A stretch of DNA of 64,000 nt from Tillus elongatus (taxonomy: Eukaryota > Arthropoda > Insecta > Coleoptera > Cleridae). Every line of letters starts with the position of its first letter. Within the stretch, counting starts at the first letter, position 1. The position numbers and the translations under genes are program-made. The stretch spans positions 152,971,047-153,035,046 of the forward strand of contig OZ023265.1 of assembly GCA_964006375.1 (NCBI GenBank), read 5' to 3'. This document shows positions 1 through 11,080 of this stretch, piece after piece. The notes under the pieces are model-generated. The model worked only from the letters and a program-made list of their open reading frames with translations, had not been told where the DNA came from and ran no database searches.

Positions 1-30
1 TGCGTTATGGTAGCGAATTTTTGTTAAATG
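1..30 (+). repeat. Core motif copy, cut by the window edge
   Basis: The window opens inside a copy of the dispersed core motif (GCGTTATGGTAGCGAATTTT). The following bases, with an 'aaatttgaatagctcaattt' stretch, match the inner part of the fuller family X copy at 61641-62400. Confidence 0.7.
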
Positions 31-202
31 CTACAAATTTGAATAGCTCAATTTGATATTAACCTATAAGGTTCGTGGGCCAAGGAGCCAGTTCATGAAA
101 CATGACAGATTGTTTCTACCATATAGGTTTTATTGGTAACCATATTTGAGGCCTGCTTTCTTTAAAAAAACACACATATTTGATATTAAAAATATTTTAA
201 TG

Positions 203-246
203 AAAATTCGCTGCCATAATGCACTTGCTGAGTCCAGACTTTTTTC
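203..246 (-). repeat. Core motif copy
   Basis: AAAATTCGCTGCCATAATGC followed by ACTTGCTGAGTCCAGACTTT, differing from the consensus at a few positions. Positions 1-246 probably form one element with outward-facing core motifs at both ends. Confidence 0.75.
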
Positions 247-735
247 TCAATATGCTCGCGCCCTTCATTTAGTTTTAGCACGCCGCCCTAGGGGGGGCTT
301 CCCACAGGTTGTGAATCGCTGTTTTAGATTTATCAAAATATACTTGCTGCTGATTTTTTCAGATAAGACAGACTTCTGACATACAAAACCAGATCGACAT
401 CGCTTTAAAAATATGATGATGAGTAAATTTAAGGCTTAAGAAAAAAAAAAAGAACTAATGCGACTTTCTAAGACTTTTAATTGTTTAAGTGTAATCTTAA
501 AAATTATATATTATTACACAAGAATATATGCAATCATCTCAAGTAACCGAAATAAGTGATAAACTGTCATACTCGGTACTTTTCCAATCCAAAACATATG
601 ATTATTGTGTTATTGGTAACAGAATTTTATCAAGAAATTGTTTCTATATTGAGCATAAACTTGTTAATTTATCTTTATGTCTTCTATTTATAACTCACGT
701 GTTTATAAATTGTTACAAAAAATAGTTTCTAGTTA
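247..735. other. AT-rich stretch with no recognised gene
   Basis: Small open frames at 146-379 and 528-725 have no recognisable domain and look like chance frames. I see no further repeat structure. Confidence 0.5.
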
Positions 736-1249
736 AACACAAAAGGTACGAAAGATGCTCTCTTCTCTTAATACCAGAAAAGCCTCTGGCCTTGACGGGA
801 TCCCAGCAATTGTTCTCAAAAAATGCGCACCAGAACTTGCTCCTATCCTGACTCGTCTGCTTCACACATCTTACACTAGAGGCATATTCCCTAGTAACTG
901 GAAAACTGCTCGAGTACAACCCGTCCCCAAGAAATTATCCAAAACGCTTCCTAGCAACTACAGGCCTATGTCTGTTCTTTCAGTCGTCTCAAAGTGATGG
1001 AAAAGTATATAAACACCGAATTACTAAAATGTTTTGAAAAACACCTTCTAATCCACTACAGGCAGTATGGATTCCGTCAGCGCAGATCAACTGCCGACCT
1101 CCTTTCCTTTGTCACCCATTCTTGGAACAAGTCTATGAAACTACACGGTGAATCCCAGATTGTCGCTCTAGACATATCCAAAGCATTCAACCAGGTCTGG
1201 CACGCAGCGCTGCTTAATAAACTACCGGCCTATGGCCTACCACCAAAAC
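736..1249 (+). pseudogene. LINE-A reverse transcriptase fragment
   Basis: Two overlapping frames (755-997 and 994-1326) together give the fingers and early palm of a non-LTR reverse transcriptase, including RKASGLDGIP, NYRPMSVLS, YGFRQRRSTADLL and LDISKAFNQVWH. It matches residues of about 128-295 of the intact frame at 42548-44473. One frameshift lies near 995, and the motif A neighbourhood reads AFNQV where the intact copy has AFDQV. The piece stops at about 1249, where sequence switches to a minus-strand copy of the same LINE, so the two are joined head to head. The endonuclease, GVPQGS and YADD regions are absent. It is a dead fragment. Confidence 0.88.
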
Positions 1250-4085
1250 TGCCCGTGCAGATTTCTATAAAAGAGAGCGAGAGGCCACCAACGGCACGTC
1301 GGTGGGCAAGGGTAGGCAGCGTCTAGATGAGGGTAGGGTCACCGATGAGATGCATAGCTCTCTTCTGAATGGAGTCCAGGATAGCGAGTTTAGAAGCAGC
1401 AGCGGCACCCCAGACGTGGGAGCAGTATTTGAGGTTTGACCTTATTTGTGAAGTATATAAGGTATAGAGATTAGCTGGTGAAAAGTATTTACGAGTCCGG
1501 AAGAGGAAACCTAATTTCTTAACAGCCGCTTCTGCAATTGATGTAACACGTTGGTGTCAATTGAGATTTCGATCCACAGAAATGCCAACAAGTGAAAAGG
1601 ACTCATTACTTTGAATAACTTGGTTGTTCATTGTGATGGGTCTAGGGCTGGTGTATCTCTTATGAGATAGAAAGCAAGAGTGAGATTTGGTGGAGTTGAA
1701 TTGTATAAGATTTCTGCTTCCCCAGTCAGTATTTTTTGGAAATTCACAGAAACAGAACCCTCCACTAGTCTGCGATCCTCTTCTAATTGGGCTAAAGATA
1801 CAGGCTTAGATCATTGTATATTTGAGTGGAGAGTGCTGTCGTCCGCGTAACTGCGAACTGGGTTGGTTGTGCTAGAGGGAAGGTCATTGATGTTGAGAAG
1901 AAACAAAGTAGGGGCTAAAGCTGAACTTTGAGGGACTCTTGCATTGATTGGATACAGTTTAGAGGAATGGCTATCCACGACAACAGAAATGCTCCGGTTG
2001 GAGAGAAAATTTCCTGTCTAGGTACAGAGTTTTGGTGGTAGGCCATAGGCCGGAAGTTTATTAAGCAGCGCTGCGTGCCAGACCTGGTCAAATGCTTTGG
2101 ATATGTCTAGAGCGACAATCTGGGATTCACTGTGTAGTTCCATAGACTTGCTCCAAGAATGGGTGACAAAGGAAATGAGGTCGGCAGTTGATCTGCGCTG
2201 ACGGAATCCATACTGGCTGTCGTGGATTAGACTGTGTTTTTCAAGAAATTTTAGTAATTACGTGTTTATATACTTTTCCATCACTTTAGAGACGACTAAA
2301 AGGAGAGAAATAGGCCTGTAGTTGCTATGAAGCGCTTTAGATCCTTTATTGGGGACGGGTTGTACTCGAGCAGTTTTCTAGTTACTAGGGAATATGCCTC
2401 TTTTGTAAGATGTCTGAAACAGACGAGTCAGGACAGGAGCAAGTTCTGGTGCGCATTTTTTGATAACAATTGCTGGAATCTCGTCAAGGCCAGAGGCTTT
2501 CCTAGTATTAAGAGAAAAGAGTATCTTTTGTACCTTTTTAGTTTAAAAAATGATATCCGTCATTTTATACGCGACATTGGGGCTGTTGGTGGTTGAGCAT
2601 TTGTAGGTGGGTGGGTTCAGCATTGCCCAGGGCGGTAGAAACAATTTCATCCCCTGAAACAAGAGGTGCGAACGTGCTCTTGCAGAAATTATTGTCAATA
2701 GATTTAGCAAGAGTCCAGAAGGGTTTGCTCCCGTTGGAGCTTGAGAGGACTGTGTTTTTGATGTGGTTATTAAACGAGTTTTTTGCCTCAGAAACAATGC
2801 GAACATAGCGGTTTCTTTCGCCGTTAAATGCTTGACGCTTCTCTTGACTGGAATTGTGTAGAAGCGTTTTGTGGGCTTTGACCTTTTCAAGTCTGGCCTT
2901 GTCACAGGACCTAGAGAACCAGGGCTTTTGAGTGGCGTCGAGGTTTTCTGTGTACGTAAAAGAAATAATTCCATGCCAGCTTGGATGATTTCGGTGACGT
3001 TTTGTGAGATATCAGAGGGGTCAGGATAAGAGAAGCAGACAGACGCGCATGGAAATGCGGAAAAGTAATTCCGCATTTCGTCCCAGTTCGCGGAGTTGTA
3101 GTGCCAAGCGATACGTGGATGTGATAACTGTGTGACCTCGGGTTGCATTGCGCAGGAAGCAGTGACCATGCCATGGTCTGGGGCGGTGACTGATGTCTTA
3201 TAGCATTTAGGTTTTGTAGTAAGAAAGAGATACAAGGGATTTGAGCTATGTGTTAGGATGCGAGGAAAGTAAGTAGGTTGCTGAACCATATTGGCTAAAG
3301 AATTGCTGACTGCGAAGGCCTCGCCTTGTGGATCGGTTTTTGAAGATCCTAGCCATTCCTTATTATGGACATTACAGTCACCAAGAATAGTGACCTCGGA
3401 GGAAGGATATTTAGGAATCAGATGGTCGTTTTTTTCAGAAAGGTAGTCGAAGAGCTGGACAAACTTGTTGTCAGAAGGTGACCGGTAAATGCAACACATG
3501 AATTAGTTGCGGCCCTGAAAGAGAGTTTCATCCAAAGTATGTCTCTTCTTCCAGCTTCCAAATTGGGGAGTCTGGTGCAGAGTAGATTGCTACGGACGTA
3601 TGGACACACACACCACCATGCAATATAAAGGAAGTAAGGAGCTGATACCCCGGGAAATTAAGGTGATTAGTTTTGGCACTAATTTGGGTTTCGGTGAGGA
3701 AAAGGAGTTGGGGCCTATTAGGCTGGAGAAAATGGTGGACGGAGTTCAGGTTAGAATTTAGGCCACATATATTCGAGAAGGATATGCTAAATCTTGATGC
3801 CGGCGCCCCCTGTACACCCCTCTCCCGGAGATCCGAATGGTGGGGTATTTTATCTCCGAAATCTTTTGTACAAGGAGGATCCATCATCATTTTTGTTTAT
3901 AATACACCAGGACCGGAAGCGTCCGTTGGAACTACACCGGGCCCCTTGATGTAAGGGGTTGTACCTCCTCGGGCGTGAAAATAAATCCTTTACTATCACG
4001 TAAAGGAAAAGTCCACTACCACCCACCTACTCCGATTAGTCGCCTCTTACGACAAGCAGGAGTTACCTTGGGCCTATTCTTTTAG
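1250..4085 (-). mobile_element. Nearly complete LINE-A (APE-type, Jockey/CR1-like) on the minus strand
   Basis: Reading from high to low coordinates: a 5' leader (about 4085-3900) including a stretch common to invertebrate LINE leaders (GTCGTAAGAGGCGACTAAT), an endonuclease (3890 to about 3150), a linker, then a decayed reverse transcriptase to 1250. Frames are open only in pieces (3890-3528, 3499-2543), so several frameshifts separate the domains. The last 300 or so bases of the LINE are missing: the copy begins at a point equal to about 42814 of the intact copy, inside a region where three LINE-A copies break. Clade assignment is from motif style and the A-rich 3' tail of sister copies. Jockey and CR1 groups are both possible. 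Confidence 0.85.
3150..3890 (-). pseudogene. APE-type endonuclease domain of LINE-A
   Basis: The frame from 3890 starts MMMDPPCTKDF and soon shows the family's first motif (NICGLNSN) and the metal-binding glutamate motif (LLFLTETQ). After a frameshift near 3510-3530, the frame from 3499 carries CCIYRSPSDN, GDCNVHNKEW (the D-x-N motif) and, near 3175, the terminal APDHGMV motif with the catalytic D-H pair. In APE-type LINEs this enzyme nicks the target DNA to prime reverse transcription. All the main catalytic residues are present, but the frameshift means it cannot be made as one protein from this copy. Confidence 0.85.
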
Positions 4086-5554
4086 TTAGTTATTATAGTT
4101 ATAGCTGGTTATAAAAATTAACTGGCCTTGCCTAATATTCTAGGGGTTAGCCTGGAAGTCATGATATCTCGCCGTACGCGAATTTTTTCTATAGATCTTC
4201 GCTAACAAGACATGGCATTAAATATTACAACATAACTGTTTCGCATGTTTTAAATATTATAAAACTGTGTTGTATCAAAAATTACTTCACAGTGTCCTGA
4301 TCAAAGTCTGGAATAGAAATTTACCACGTTTTCATTAAAAAGAATTCTAAACATTACACATTTATTTCACGGACTAAATTATGCAATCGCTAAGTAAATT
4401 GTTTGAAGACTCCAGACAGCCCCATCTAAAATTTATTTCACTTTCAACAGTGTTCGAGGCAGGACTTTATATTTACGCATTAAACATCAATTTATCTCAC
4501 TGTATCATCTTTATATATTTAGATTTCCCATCAAGATGCAGACTGCTCGACTCACTTCTTTTCGTTTATTCGTTTATAGGTCTAAATATATTACATTCTG
4601 TTTTCGCATTTCCTCCTACGCCGTTGCTAAATCACATTCTAAATAAAGATTTGCGTTAACCTTATTAAATCAGATGTAAGGGAGCTGCAGGGAATTATAC
4701 TAGATAGGTATCTTTTTTATAACATAAAACAACAGAGGAAAATGACTTTTCCCAATGAGTACAAGACCACCTGTCCTAACTTGACCATCGTGTCCATAAC
4801 AAGATAGTTACGTAACAGATAGTGCTACTATTTTTGCGTAATTTTGTAATCACAAATTCACGTATCCCTAAAACTGAAAAAGTTTTGAGAACGCTTTAGC
4901 AAGGTAAATATAAACGAAGGCAAATCTGCATAAAAGGTGACGCAAATGCAGCTGCGGAAAAATTACTTAGCAAGAAGAAACTGGAACCAAGGAAACCGCA
5001 GAAATACCAAAGAGAAAGAAATACATTAAGTCTTTTGACCTATAAAGTGGAAGGAAAGCCAGACTTTGACAAAGCAAAACATGAAGAGATAAGAAGATTT
5101 TGAGATTTGAACCTGGGAAAAAATGACAAGGAAGAAGTGCACCGATCAAAAGACGAAAAAAAGTTTGCTGAAAGAGGTGGGAGAATAAAGATGCTACTAA
5201 AAATATTGGGAAAAGGAAGGCAAAACTTGCCCATGATATCTGTCTAATGAGATTATTTGAAGAACACGTATGTGTAAAAAAGGAATAGGTAGACCAAGAG
5301 GGAAACTTCTAGAATACTGCGGAAGCTGCAATGAAATTCAAAAGACTGCTGGAGACAGGGAGTCATGGTTGCGACGGCAAAGCGAGAACGCATTTAGGCT
5401 GTGATAGTGACGATGACATTTTACCCGCCTAGCTCCTTGGTCAGATCTTTCATAGACTAGTCAACTGAATAACCAAATGGTATTAGCAGATTTGCTCAAA
5501 GTTCTTAGCTATTTAATAGGCAGTGAAGTAGGACTATGCAACGGTCACACAAAA
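4086..5554. other. Mostly unassigned AT-rich DNA with a possible coding relic
   Basis: The frame at 4381-4659 (92 codons) has no domain I recognise. Between about 4930 and 5390 the plus strand is unusually purine-rich and reads as a lysine-rich peptide (KPQKYQRERNTLSLL, then EEIRRF) broken by stops. That could be a decayed gene or retro-copy, or simple base-composition bias. I cannot name it. Confidence 0.35.
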
Positions 5555-6222
5555 TTGATCTAAACTTGGGAGCTCATGGAAGACGATTTTGATAGACAAA
5601 CCTCTTTGTGTGAGCAACTGATGGAAATGCTAGATAACAATGCTATCCAACTAGAACAAGTTTTGTTTTCTGGCGAGCGCCGATTGACAATTAAAGGTCA
5701 TACTAATCATAAAAATTGTCGCTACTGATTTAAGAAAATCCACACTGGATGAGATAATAACATACGCAATACCTTGAAAAGTTTAATGTTTGGACAGGAA
5801 TATCATGTCATTGGTCTGTTTTCCATTGATGGCAATTTGAATGGAGATAATTATTTAGCACCGCTCCAAATTAATGTCGTGCCAAGTTTGGCAAACTTAT
5901 ATCCGAGAAGATCCACAAATTCCAGCAAATGTGATTAGTTCCAGCACGACAGTGCACCAGCTCATTACCAAATCAATTTTTGGCAGCACCTCGACTTAAT
6001 ATATCCAAATCGGTGAATATAGCGGCGAGGATATTTAGAATGGCAGGCACGATCACCCGATCTAACGCTGTTAGACTTCCTCTTATCGCGACATGTGAAA
6101 ACTATGGTATACAAAACTAAGCTACGCGATTTAACTGACTCAAGAAGAAGAATAACGATTGCGATTAGGTCGGTTGCGCATCAGATGTTGACTAATGTTA
6201 GAAGACATTTTTATATGACTAG
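5555..6222 (+). pseudogene. Decayed Tc1/mariner (IS630-type) transposase
   Basis: No long open frame remains, but stitched plus-strand frames match the arthropod transposase family clearly: RRLTIKGHTNHKNCRY (around the first catalytic region), HVIGLFSIDGNLNGDNYL, FQHDSAPAHY (second catalytic aspartate), a degraded WI-RRG, then WQARSPDLTLLDFLL (third catalytic region) and a C-terminal stretch ending near NVRRHFY. Stops and small deletions interrupt it, for example near 5730 and 6015. The N-terminal helix-turn-helix part is not visible upstream. These enzymes cut and paste their own element into TA sites. This copy is inactive and old, and differs in sequence from the transposases at 13816, 24358 and 28510. 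Confidence 0.8.
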
Positions 6223-6227
6223 CTGAC

Positions 6228-6470
6228 CGGATAGGCCTTGTCCTGTCCAAATTTCAATAGTTCAAACGACATTTTCGCACGTACCGAAATAAATCGGAGA
6301 AAAAAGCACTTTCAGTTTTTCGCGAATTTTCCGATTTGCTACTTTTCCAATGTTTATTTCCGTAAAACCTTATTCGGACTATTACGAACATTTTAAAAAT
6401 AAAATTAGCCAAATGGGTAAAGACGTTCTCAAGTGATGCGCTTACCAACGAACAGCATTTAATTTTTATT
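6228..6470 (+). repeat. Dispersed repeat family Z, copy 1
   Basis: About 240 bases that recur inverted at 60510-60765. Shared landmarks are AGCTGACC, TTGTCCTGTCC, 'aaataaatcggagaaaaaag' and 'aagtgatgcgcttacca'. The AGCTGACC then TTGTCCTGTCC pairing resembles the 3' end of a LINE or Helitron-like element, but I cannot assign it. Confidence 0.6.
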
Positions 6471-6737
6471 TAGGCGATCAAGGCACGCATTTTGAACATC
6501 TACATTAAAAGTGATGTGTTTTTTATTTTCTCTCATTATCAAAAATGAAAGGCGATTAGGTATTAATTTTTTAGTGCGTTGTAGTGGATGCGTCACTCAG
6601 AAGAATGTCTTTTCTTTTACTGTGAATTTTTACTATAAATTTGAAAATGATAGCATTTTTTAATAATCAGATAGCTTCATTGATTGTTGTTGCCCTTACT
6701 TGGTGAAACTTGTCCATATTACATAAAGACTTGGGGA

Positions 6738-6863
6738 CTACTTCTCTGGCTTCACTGTTGGTTTTTGTAAGTGAAGGACGTAGCCAGCGCGTGAGCTAAC
6801 TGGAGCAAGTGGCCCTTCGAATTCTGGAAGTTCTAGGATGTTCTTCAATGCTTCTGTGACTAT
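6738..6863 (-). pseudogene. Same C-terminal coding fragment, left hairpin arm
   Basis: The mirror copy of the 6890-7015 fragment, also 41 codons ending in TAG and translating identically. Beyond the stop the two arms stay paired for about 19 more bases, with two further mismatches. Confidence 0.4.
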
Positions 6864-6889
6864 AGAAAATGCTATCAAGCGGCGAAACT

Positions 6890-7015
6890 ATAGTCACAGA
6901 AGCGTTGAAGAACATCCTAGAACTTCCAGAATTCGAAGGGCCACTTGCTCCAGTTAGCTCACGCGCTGGCTACGTCCTTCACCTACAAAAACCAACAGTG
7001 AAGCCAGAGAAGTAG
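6890..7015 (+). pseudogene. C-terminal coding fragment in the right hairpin arm
   Basis: 41 codons and a stop reading LELPEFEGPLAP in the middle and VLHLQKPTVKPEK at the end. I do not recognise the protein. The stretch has ordinary protein-like composition rather than transposon-like motifs. Compared with the left arm, both differences within these codons are third-position or leucine-synonymous (GCG/GCA, CTA/TTA). That is weak evidence that it derives from a real coding exon. Confidence 0.4.
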
Positions 7016-7129
7016 TCTCCAAGTCTGTATGTAATCAGATAGCTTCTACTATAAAAGTTTTACTATCTACGAAATTTGAAATATTTTATTAAAAGAGACA
7101 ACGTATTTGAATGTAGAAACATTTTAATA

Positions 7130-7162
7130 AAAACTTGGTACTATAACGCACTTGCTGCGTAT
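7130..7162 (-). repeat. Partial core motif copy
   Basis: ACTATAACGCACTTGCTGCG is present, but the trailing TCCAGACTTT part has diverged. The stretch to 7650 is otherwise unassigned. Confidence 0.6.
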
Positions 7163-7651
7163 AAACATTTACCTATATTATCGTATATCAGAATATCTGA
7201 GATATTTTATGAATAAGGTATTTAGATGATAATCAGACTCCCGTGACTAACTTCCTTTTGATAGCTTGTTTGTTTGTAAGCTTTTATAGCAAAGTTATTG
7301 ACATATAGATTAAATTTATTGCGGAAGTGACCGGTTTTCCGTTAATATTAGCAAAAATGATAACCTATTGCTTATAATGAAGGCAGAGAGGTTGCTTACC
7401 TCCTGGTTTAAAAATGTATTTATAGCTTTTAGTCAAATGTAAACGCTCTCATAAATGTTTGGGTATGATTTGATTAACTGTTTGTAATTAGGTGTAAAAT
7501 TAGCAATTATTTTATTACAAGCAACAGTCAAGAAAATTAAAATTTATTTGTTAAAAAGGCAAACTAAAAACCAATACAAAAAACCAACAAAAGTAATAGG
7601 ATGAATGTAGAGCGAACCGTAAAAAAATACACAGCTAAGCCCGAATACAGA

Positions 7652-8454
7652 TTAGTGCTGGCAACGATTCTCGATTAATCTATTAATCAAAAATCGAGAT
7701 GTTTCACATGGCAGAAATTAGAAAAATCGGAGAGTCGATTAATCGAAGAATCGAACATTCTATAAATCGAATAATATATAAATAATCAATTAATCTATTT
7801 TCTCGAATATCTGCGATGCGAAAAATCGCGATTTTAGATTATTCGATTAATAGAATAATATAATCGATCAACTAATCAATGAACGGGCAAACAGCACACT
7901 CAATCCAAAAATGATTGCTAATTATTCCTGGAGTAGTAACTATACAGGTTTCCACGATAACGTAGTATTACTTAGCTTCTTATTAGTTGAGATTTTGAGA
8001 GAGAAGCTCGATTAAATGGTCGAGGTGATGCAGAATTGTATGCTTACATTAATGCCTTTTACAAAACAATTGAATTTTCAGGCGTTAGGCATTTATTTCT
8101 AGAAAACTAATAATGAGAGGTTGATATAAAAAATAATATCCAAAATGTTGACATGTGACATGACATATGATGCGAATAAGAAACAATTTGGAATCCAAAT
8201 CCCAAATATGCAAAAATCAAATATGGCTGTCATAAAAAAATCAAAGTTGAAAATATTCTGTTATGCAATTAGCCAGAAACTATTCACACATTTGGAAGTT
8301 ACATGAATCGATGAATAGAAAAATCGATCGGGAAAAGTAGAAAAATCTAGTAATCGAGTAATCGACATCAAAAATCGAATAACCGTGATTTCTATTTTCG
8401 ATTATTTCCGAAATCGATTAATAGGTTATCCGTGTTCGTGATTTTGCCAGCCTT
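7652..8454. mobile_element. Non-autonomous hAT-like element with 8-bp target duplication
   Basis: Starts TTAGTGCTGGCAAC and ends TTGCCAGCCTT, giving short terminal inverted repeats around GCTGGCAA. It is flanked by AATACAGA (7644-7651) and AATACGGA (8455-8462), 7 of 8 identical, as expected of the 8-bp duplications made by hAT transposases. The first and last 150 bases are dense in AATCGATTAAT-type motifs in both orientations. Subterminal clusters of that kind are the transposase-binding regions of hAT elements. There is no coding capacity. Old, given the duplication mismatch. Confidence 0.78.
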
Positions 8455-8521
8455 AATACGGACGTAGAGACTTAATCTCCAATTTTAGTAAATGCATAAG
8501 AAGTGTATATAAATAAATTTC

Positions 8522-9628
8522 TGTAAGGCTAGATATAATTCGCACTGTAATTAGAAACACAGACCGGTTTCGCTCTAATTATAGCTCGTCAGTACGCTAT
8601 ACTAATCACAGCGATAACACACTCATAAAGTAATACGGCTATGGTAGCCAGCCTCCTACAACATTGTAAGATGTACCACATGGTCGCCATCTCGGTGCGG
8701 AACCAGGTAGTATGTTGTCACGACAGCTCTAATTAACACAAAATGATATAGATAGAGACTGTGTACAACCAACTAACAATTTTGTAAATTGTCAGCCCTG
8801 GCCCATTTCCTTTTAATACAGAAACGATGTATGTAAGGCTCGATGTAATCCTAGCCGTAATTAGGAACACATACCGGTTTCGCTCTAATTAGAGCTTGCC
8901 AGTGCGCTATACTAATAATAGCGAGAACACACCAATAAAATAATACGGCTATGGTAGCCAACCTCCTAGAACACTGTGAGATGGACGACACGGTCGCTAT
9001 CTCAGTGGTGAACTAAGTAGTATGTTGTCACGACAGCTCTAGTTACCACAAAATGTTATAGATAAAGACTGTATACAACCAACTAATAATTTTGTAAATT
9101 TTCGACACTGACCCCTTTTATCCCTAATACAGAGACAATGTATGTAAGGCTAGATGTAATTCTCACCGTAATTAGAAACGCAAACCGGTTTCGTTCTAAA
9201 TAGAGCTCGTCAGTGAGCTATACGGCTCATAGCGATAACACACCCATCAATACTACACCCAAAGATACTATATCTATAACATTTTGTGTTAACTAGAGCT
9301 GTCGTGACAACATACTACCTAGTTCCGCACCGAGATGGCGACTTTGTTGTACATCTCAAAATGTTCTAGGAGGCTGGCTACCATAGCCGTATTACTTTAC
9401 AGGTGTGTTCTCACTGTGATTAGTATACCGCACTGACGAGCTCTAATTAGAGCGAAACCGGTTTGTGTTTTCAATGACGGTGAGAATTACATCTAGCCCT
9501 ACATACATTGTCTCTGTATTAGGAAATAAATGGGACAGTGCTGACAATTTTTAAAATTGTTAGTTGGTTGTACACAGTCTCTATCTATAACACTTTGAGT
9601 TAACTAAGCTGTCGTGCAACATACTACG
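8522..9628. repeat. Family R repeat cluster 1: direct, then inverted about 310-bp units
   Basis: Units begin TGTAAGGCTAGATGTAAT-like at 8522, 8832 and 9143 (periods 310 and 311). The third breaks off near 9247. From about 9262 the same sequence runs in reverse for one full unit and part of a second, to about 9628. Landmarks in each unit are ACCGGTTTCGCTCTAATT, GGCTATGGTAGCCAGCCT, TAGTATGTTGTCACGACAG and CAACCAACTAACAATTTT. No coding frame. The head-to-head arrangement is a large imperfect palindrome. Confidence 0.88.
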
Positions 9629-10394
9629 TGTGCTATCGGGGTGGCAAGGCCGCGGACGAGCCCTGAGGGAAAAAACATACTACCTTGTTCCGCACCGAAA
9701 TACACTTCTGACCAATAATAAGTATTACTAGAAGCTGACTAGTAATGTTGTTCCTAACCAATAATTTATAGAACGAACTCCCTAGAATCGCGACAAGAAT
9801 CCATACAGCTCGTTGTAATGATTAATTAGGCATTCAGACTATTCAATAGCCGGTAGATAATCTGTAATATCACTTTCTAAACAAACCGATACCGTCAGTG
9901 TTTGAATTGTCAATAGATCATTTAATTCACAAGGTTGTTCCTATCGATTAAATTATTTGTCATTTGTGGGTCACAGAAAACGACATATGTCGCTGGTGAA
10001 GTGAGTTGACATAGTAACATCATCAGAAAAGTTTCTCTGTTTCTTCTAAGAAGATGTTTCTCTTATGCCGTCCACCATCTCTTTAATGTGTTTGCCTCCT
10101 ATTAGTACGACATACTTCATCAACTCTAATTATGTTGAAGATTAGAAATCTAATTAAGAAAATATATGGTTTCTTTCTATAGTTTTTGTGGAATGGGTGT
10201 TTTCAATTCATAGTGGAAGAAACCAAAGACGTGACTATCATATAAATGTAAAGCCTCGTGCAACTTGAGGAAATATAATCGTCCTTGCTTTAGTTTTTAT
10301 TGAGTTTTGCGATGAGTTTCCTTCTGTATGTTGATATTTATTCTATTTGTAAAATATACAGGTGTCCCATAAAAAAATCGCACATTTTACGACG
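9629..10394. other. No gene; short shared GC-rich block
   Basis: At 9634-9677 'ctatcggggtggcaaggccg' and the following bases recur inverted at about 21605-21650. A TATACAGGTGTCCCATAA stretch at 10357-10374 resembles a mariner-type terminal repeat without a partner. The rest is unassigned. Confidence 0.45.
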
Positions 10395-10402
10395 GATTTA
10401 CT

Positions 10403-10990
10403 TAGTGATGGGTCGTTATTTAACTGTCAGCTATTTTTAAACGGTTACAGAGCCGTAACGGTAACCACCAGTTATGGATTTATAAAAATAACGGCTTAAA
10501 AAGTAACGCTTTTTACACTAACCTAGAATTCGGAGTTGTGTCTGTTTCAGTTCTACTGCAACTAGGTTCGATGAATAAACATCGGTTTTCATCGGCAACT
10601 GTTATTTAACCATTTAACGGGATAAATAGCCTTGAGATTGGGCATGCTCGCTCTCGCTCACAGCTTTAGGGACGTACGATCTTCGGTACAATAAAACGGT
10701 TTCATTTTAATTTTAACTTTAACCGGTTGTTGATGGGGATACGGCATACGGACACTACTACACAGAGTTATTCTGTTAAACTGAGAAGCTGTTATTTTTC
10801 AAACAGTTGAGTTTCCCACTAGTATGTAAAGCCAAATATTTAATAATAAAAAATGTTGGGTGAAAAGATGAATTTCTGTAAAAACGTGTTATTACTTTCA
10901 CTATAGACAACGCAAAATAGGGTTATTTCACGTGAAATTAAAGTACTTATTTATTTAAATTTATATACATTACCTAAGAAAAAATTAAAA

Positions 10991-11080
<90 letters not shown>

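Larger units (their letters stand above)
6719..7034. repeat. Long hairpin: 147-bp inverted arms, 22-bp spacer
   Basis: Left arm 6719-6865 and right arm 6888-7034 are reverse complements with 4 mismatches in 147 positions by my alignment. The spacer is 6866-6887. A transcript crossing this would fold into a long, nearly perfect stem. Each arm carries the same 41-codon open stretch ending in TAG (see the two entries inside it). No TIR-like ends or TA duplication are evident, which distinguishes it from the window's fold-back transposons. Confidence 0.92.
6664..7046. repeat. Insertion flanked by 15-bp direct repeats
   Basis: TAATCAGATAGCTTC occurs at 6664-6678 and again at 7032-7046. The 353 bp between them hold the hairpin described next. 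A perfect 15-bp repeat on each side of a foreign-looking insert is what a target-site duplication looks like, and that length would suit LINE-driven insertion. Confidence 0.65.

Noticed and set aside
1250..3960. Plus-strand frames such as 2327-2596, 2593-2808 and 3673-3954
   Set aside because: Antisense shadows of the minus-strand LINE-A coding region.
4381..4659. 92-codon plus-strand frame as a host membrane protein
   Set aside because: The hydrophobic runs are what AT-rich codons give. No motif, no paralogue in the window and no splice context convinced me.
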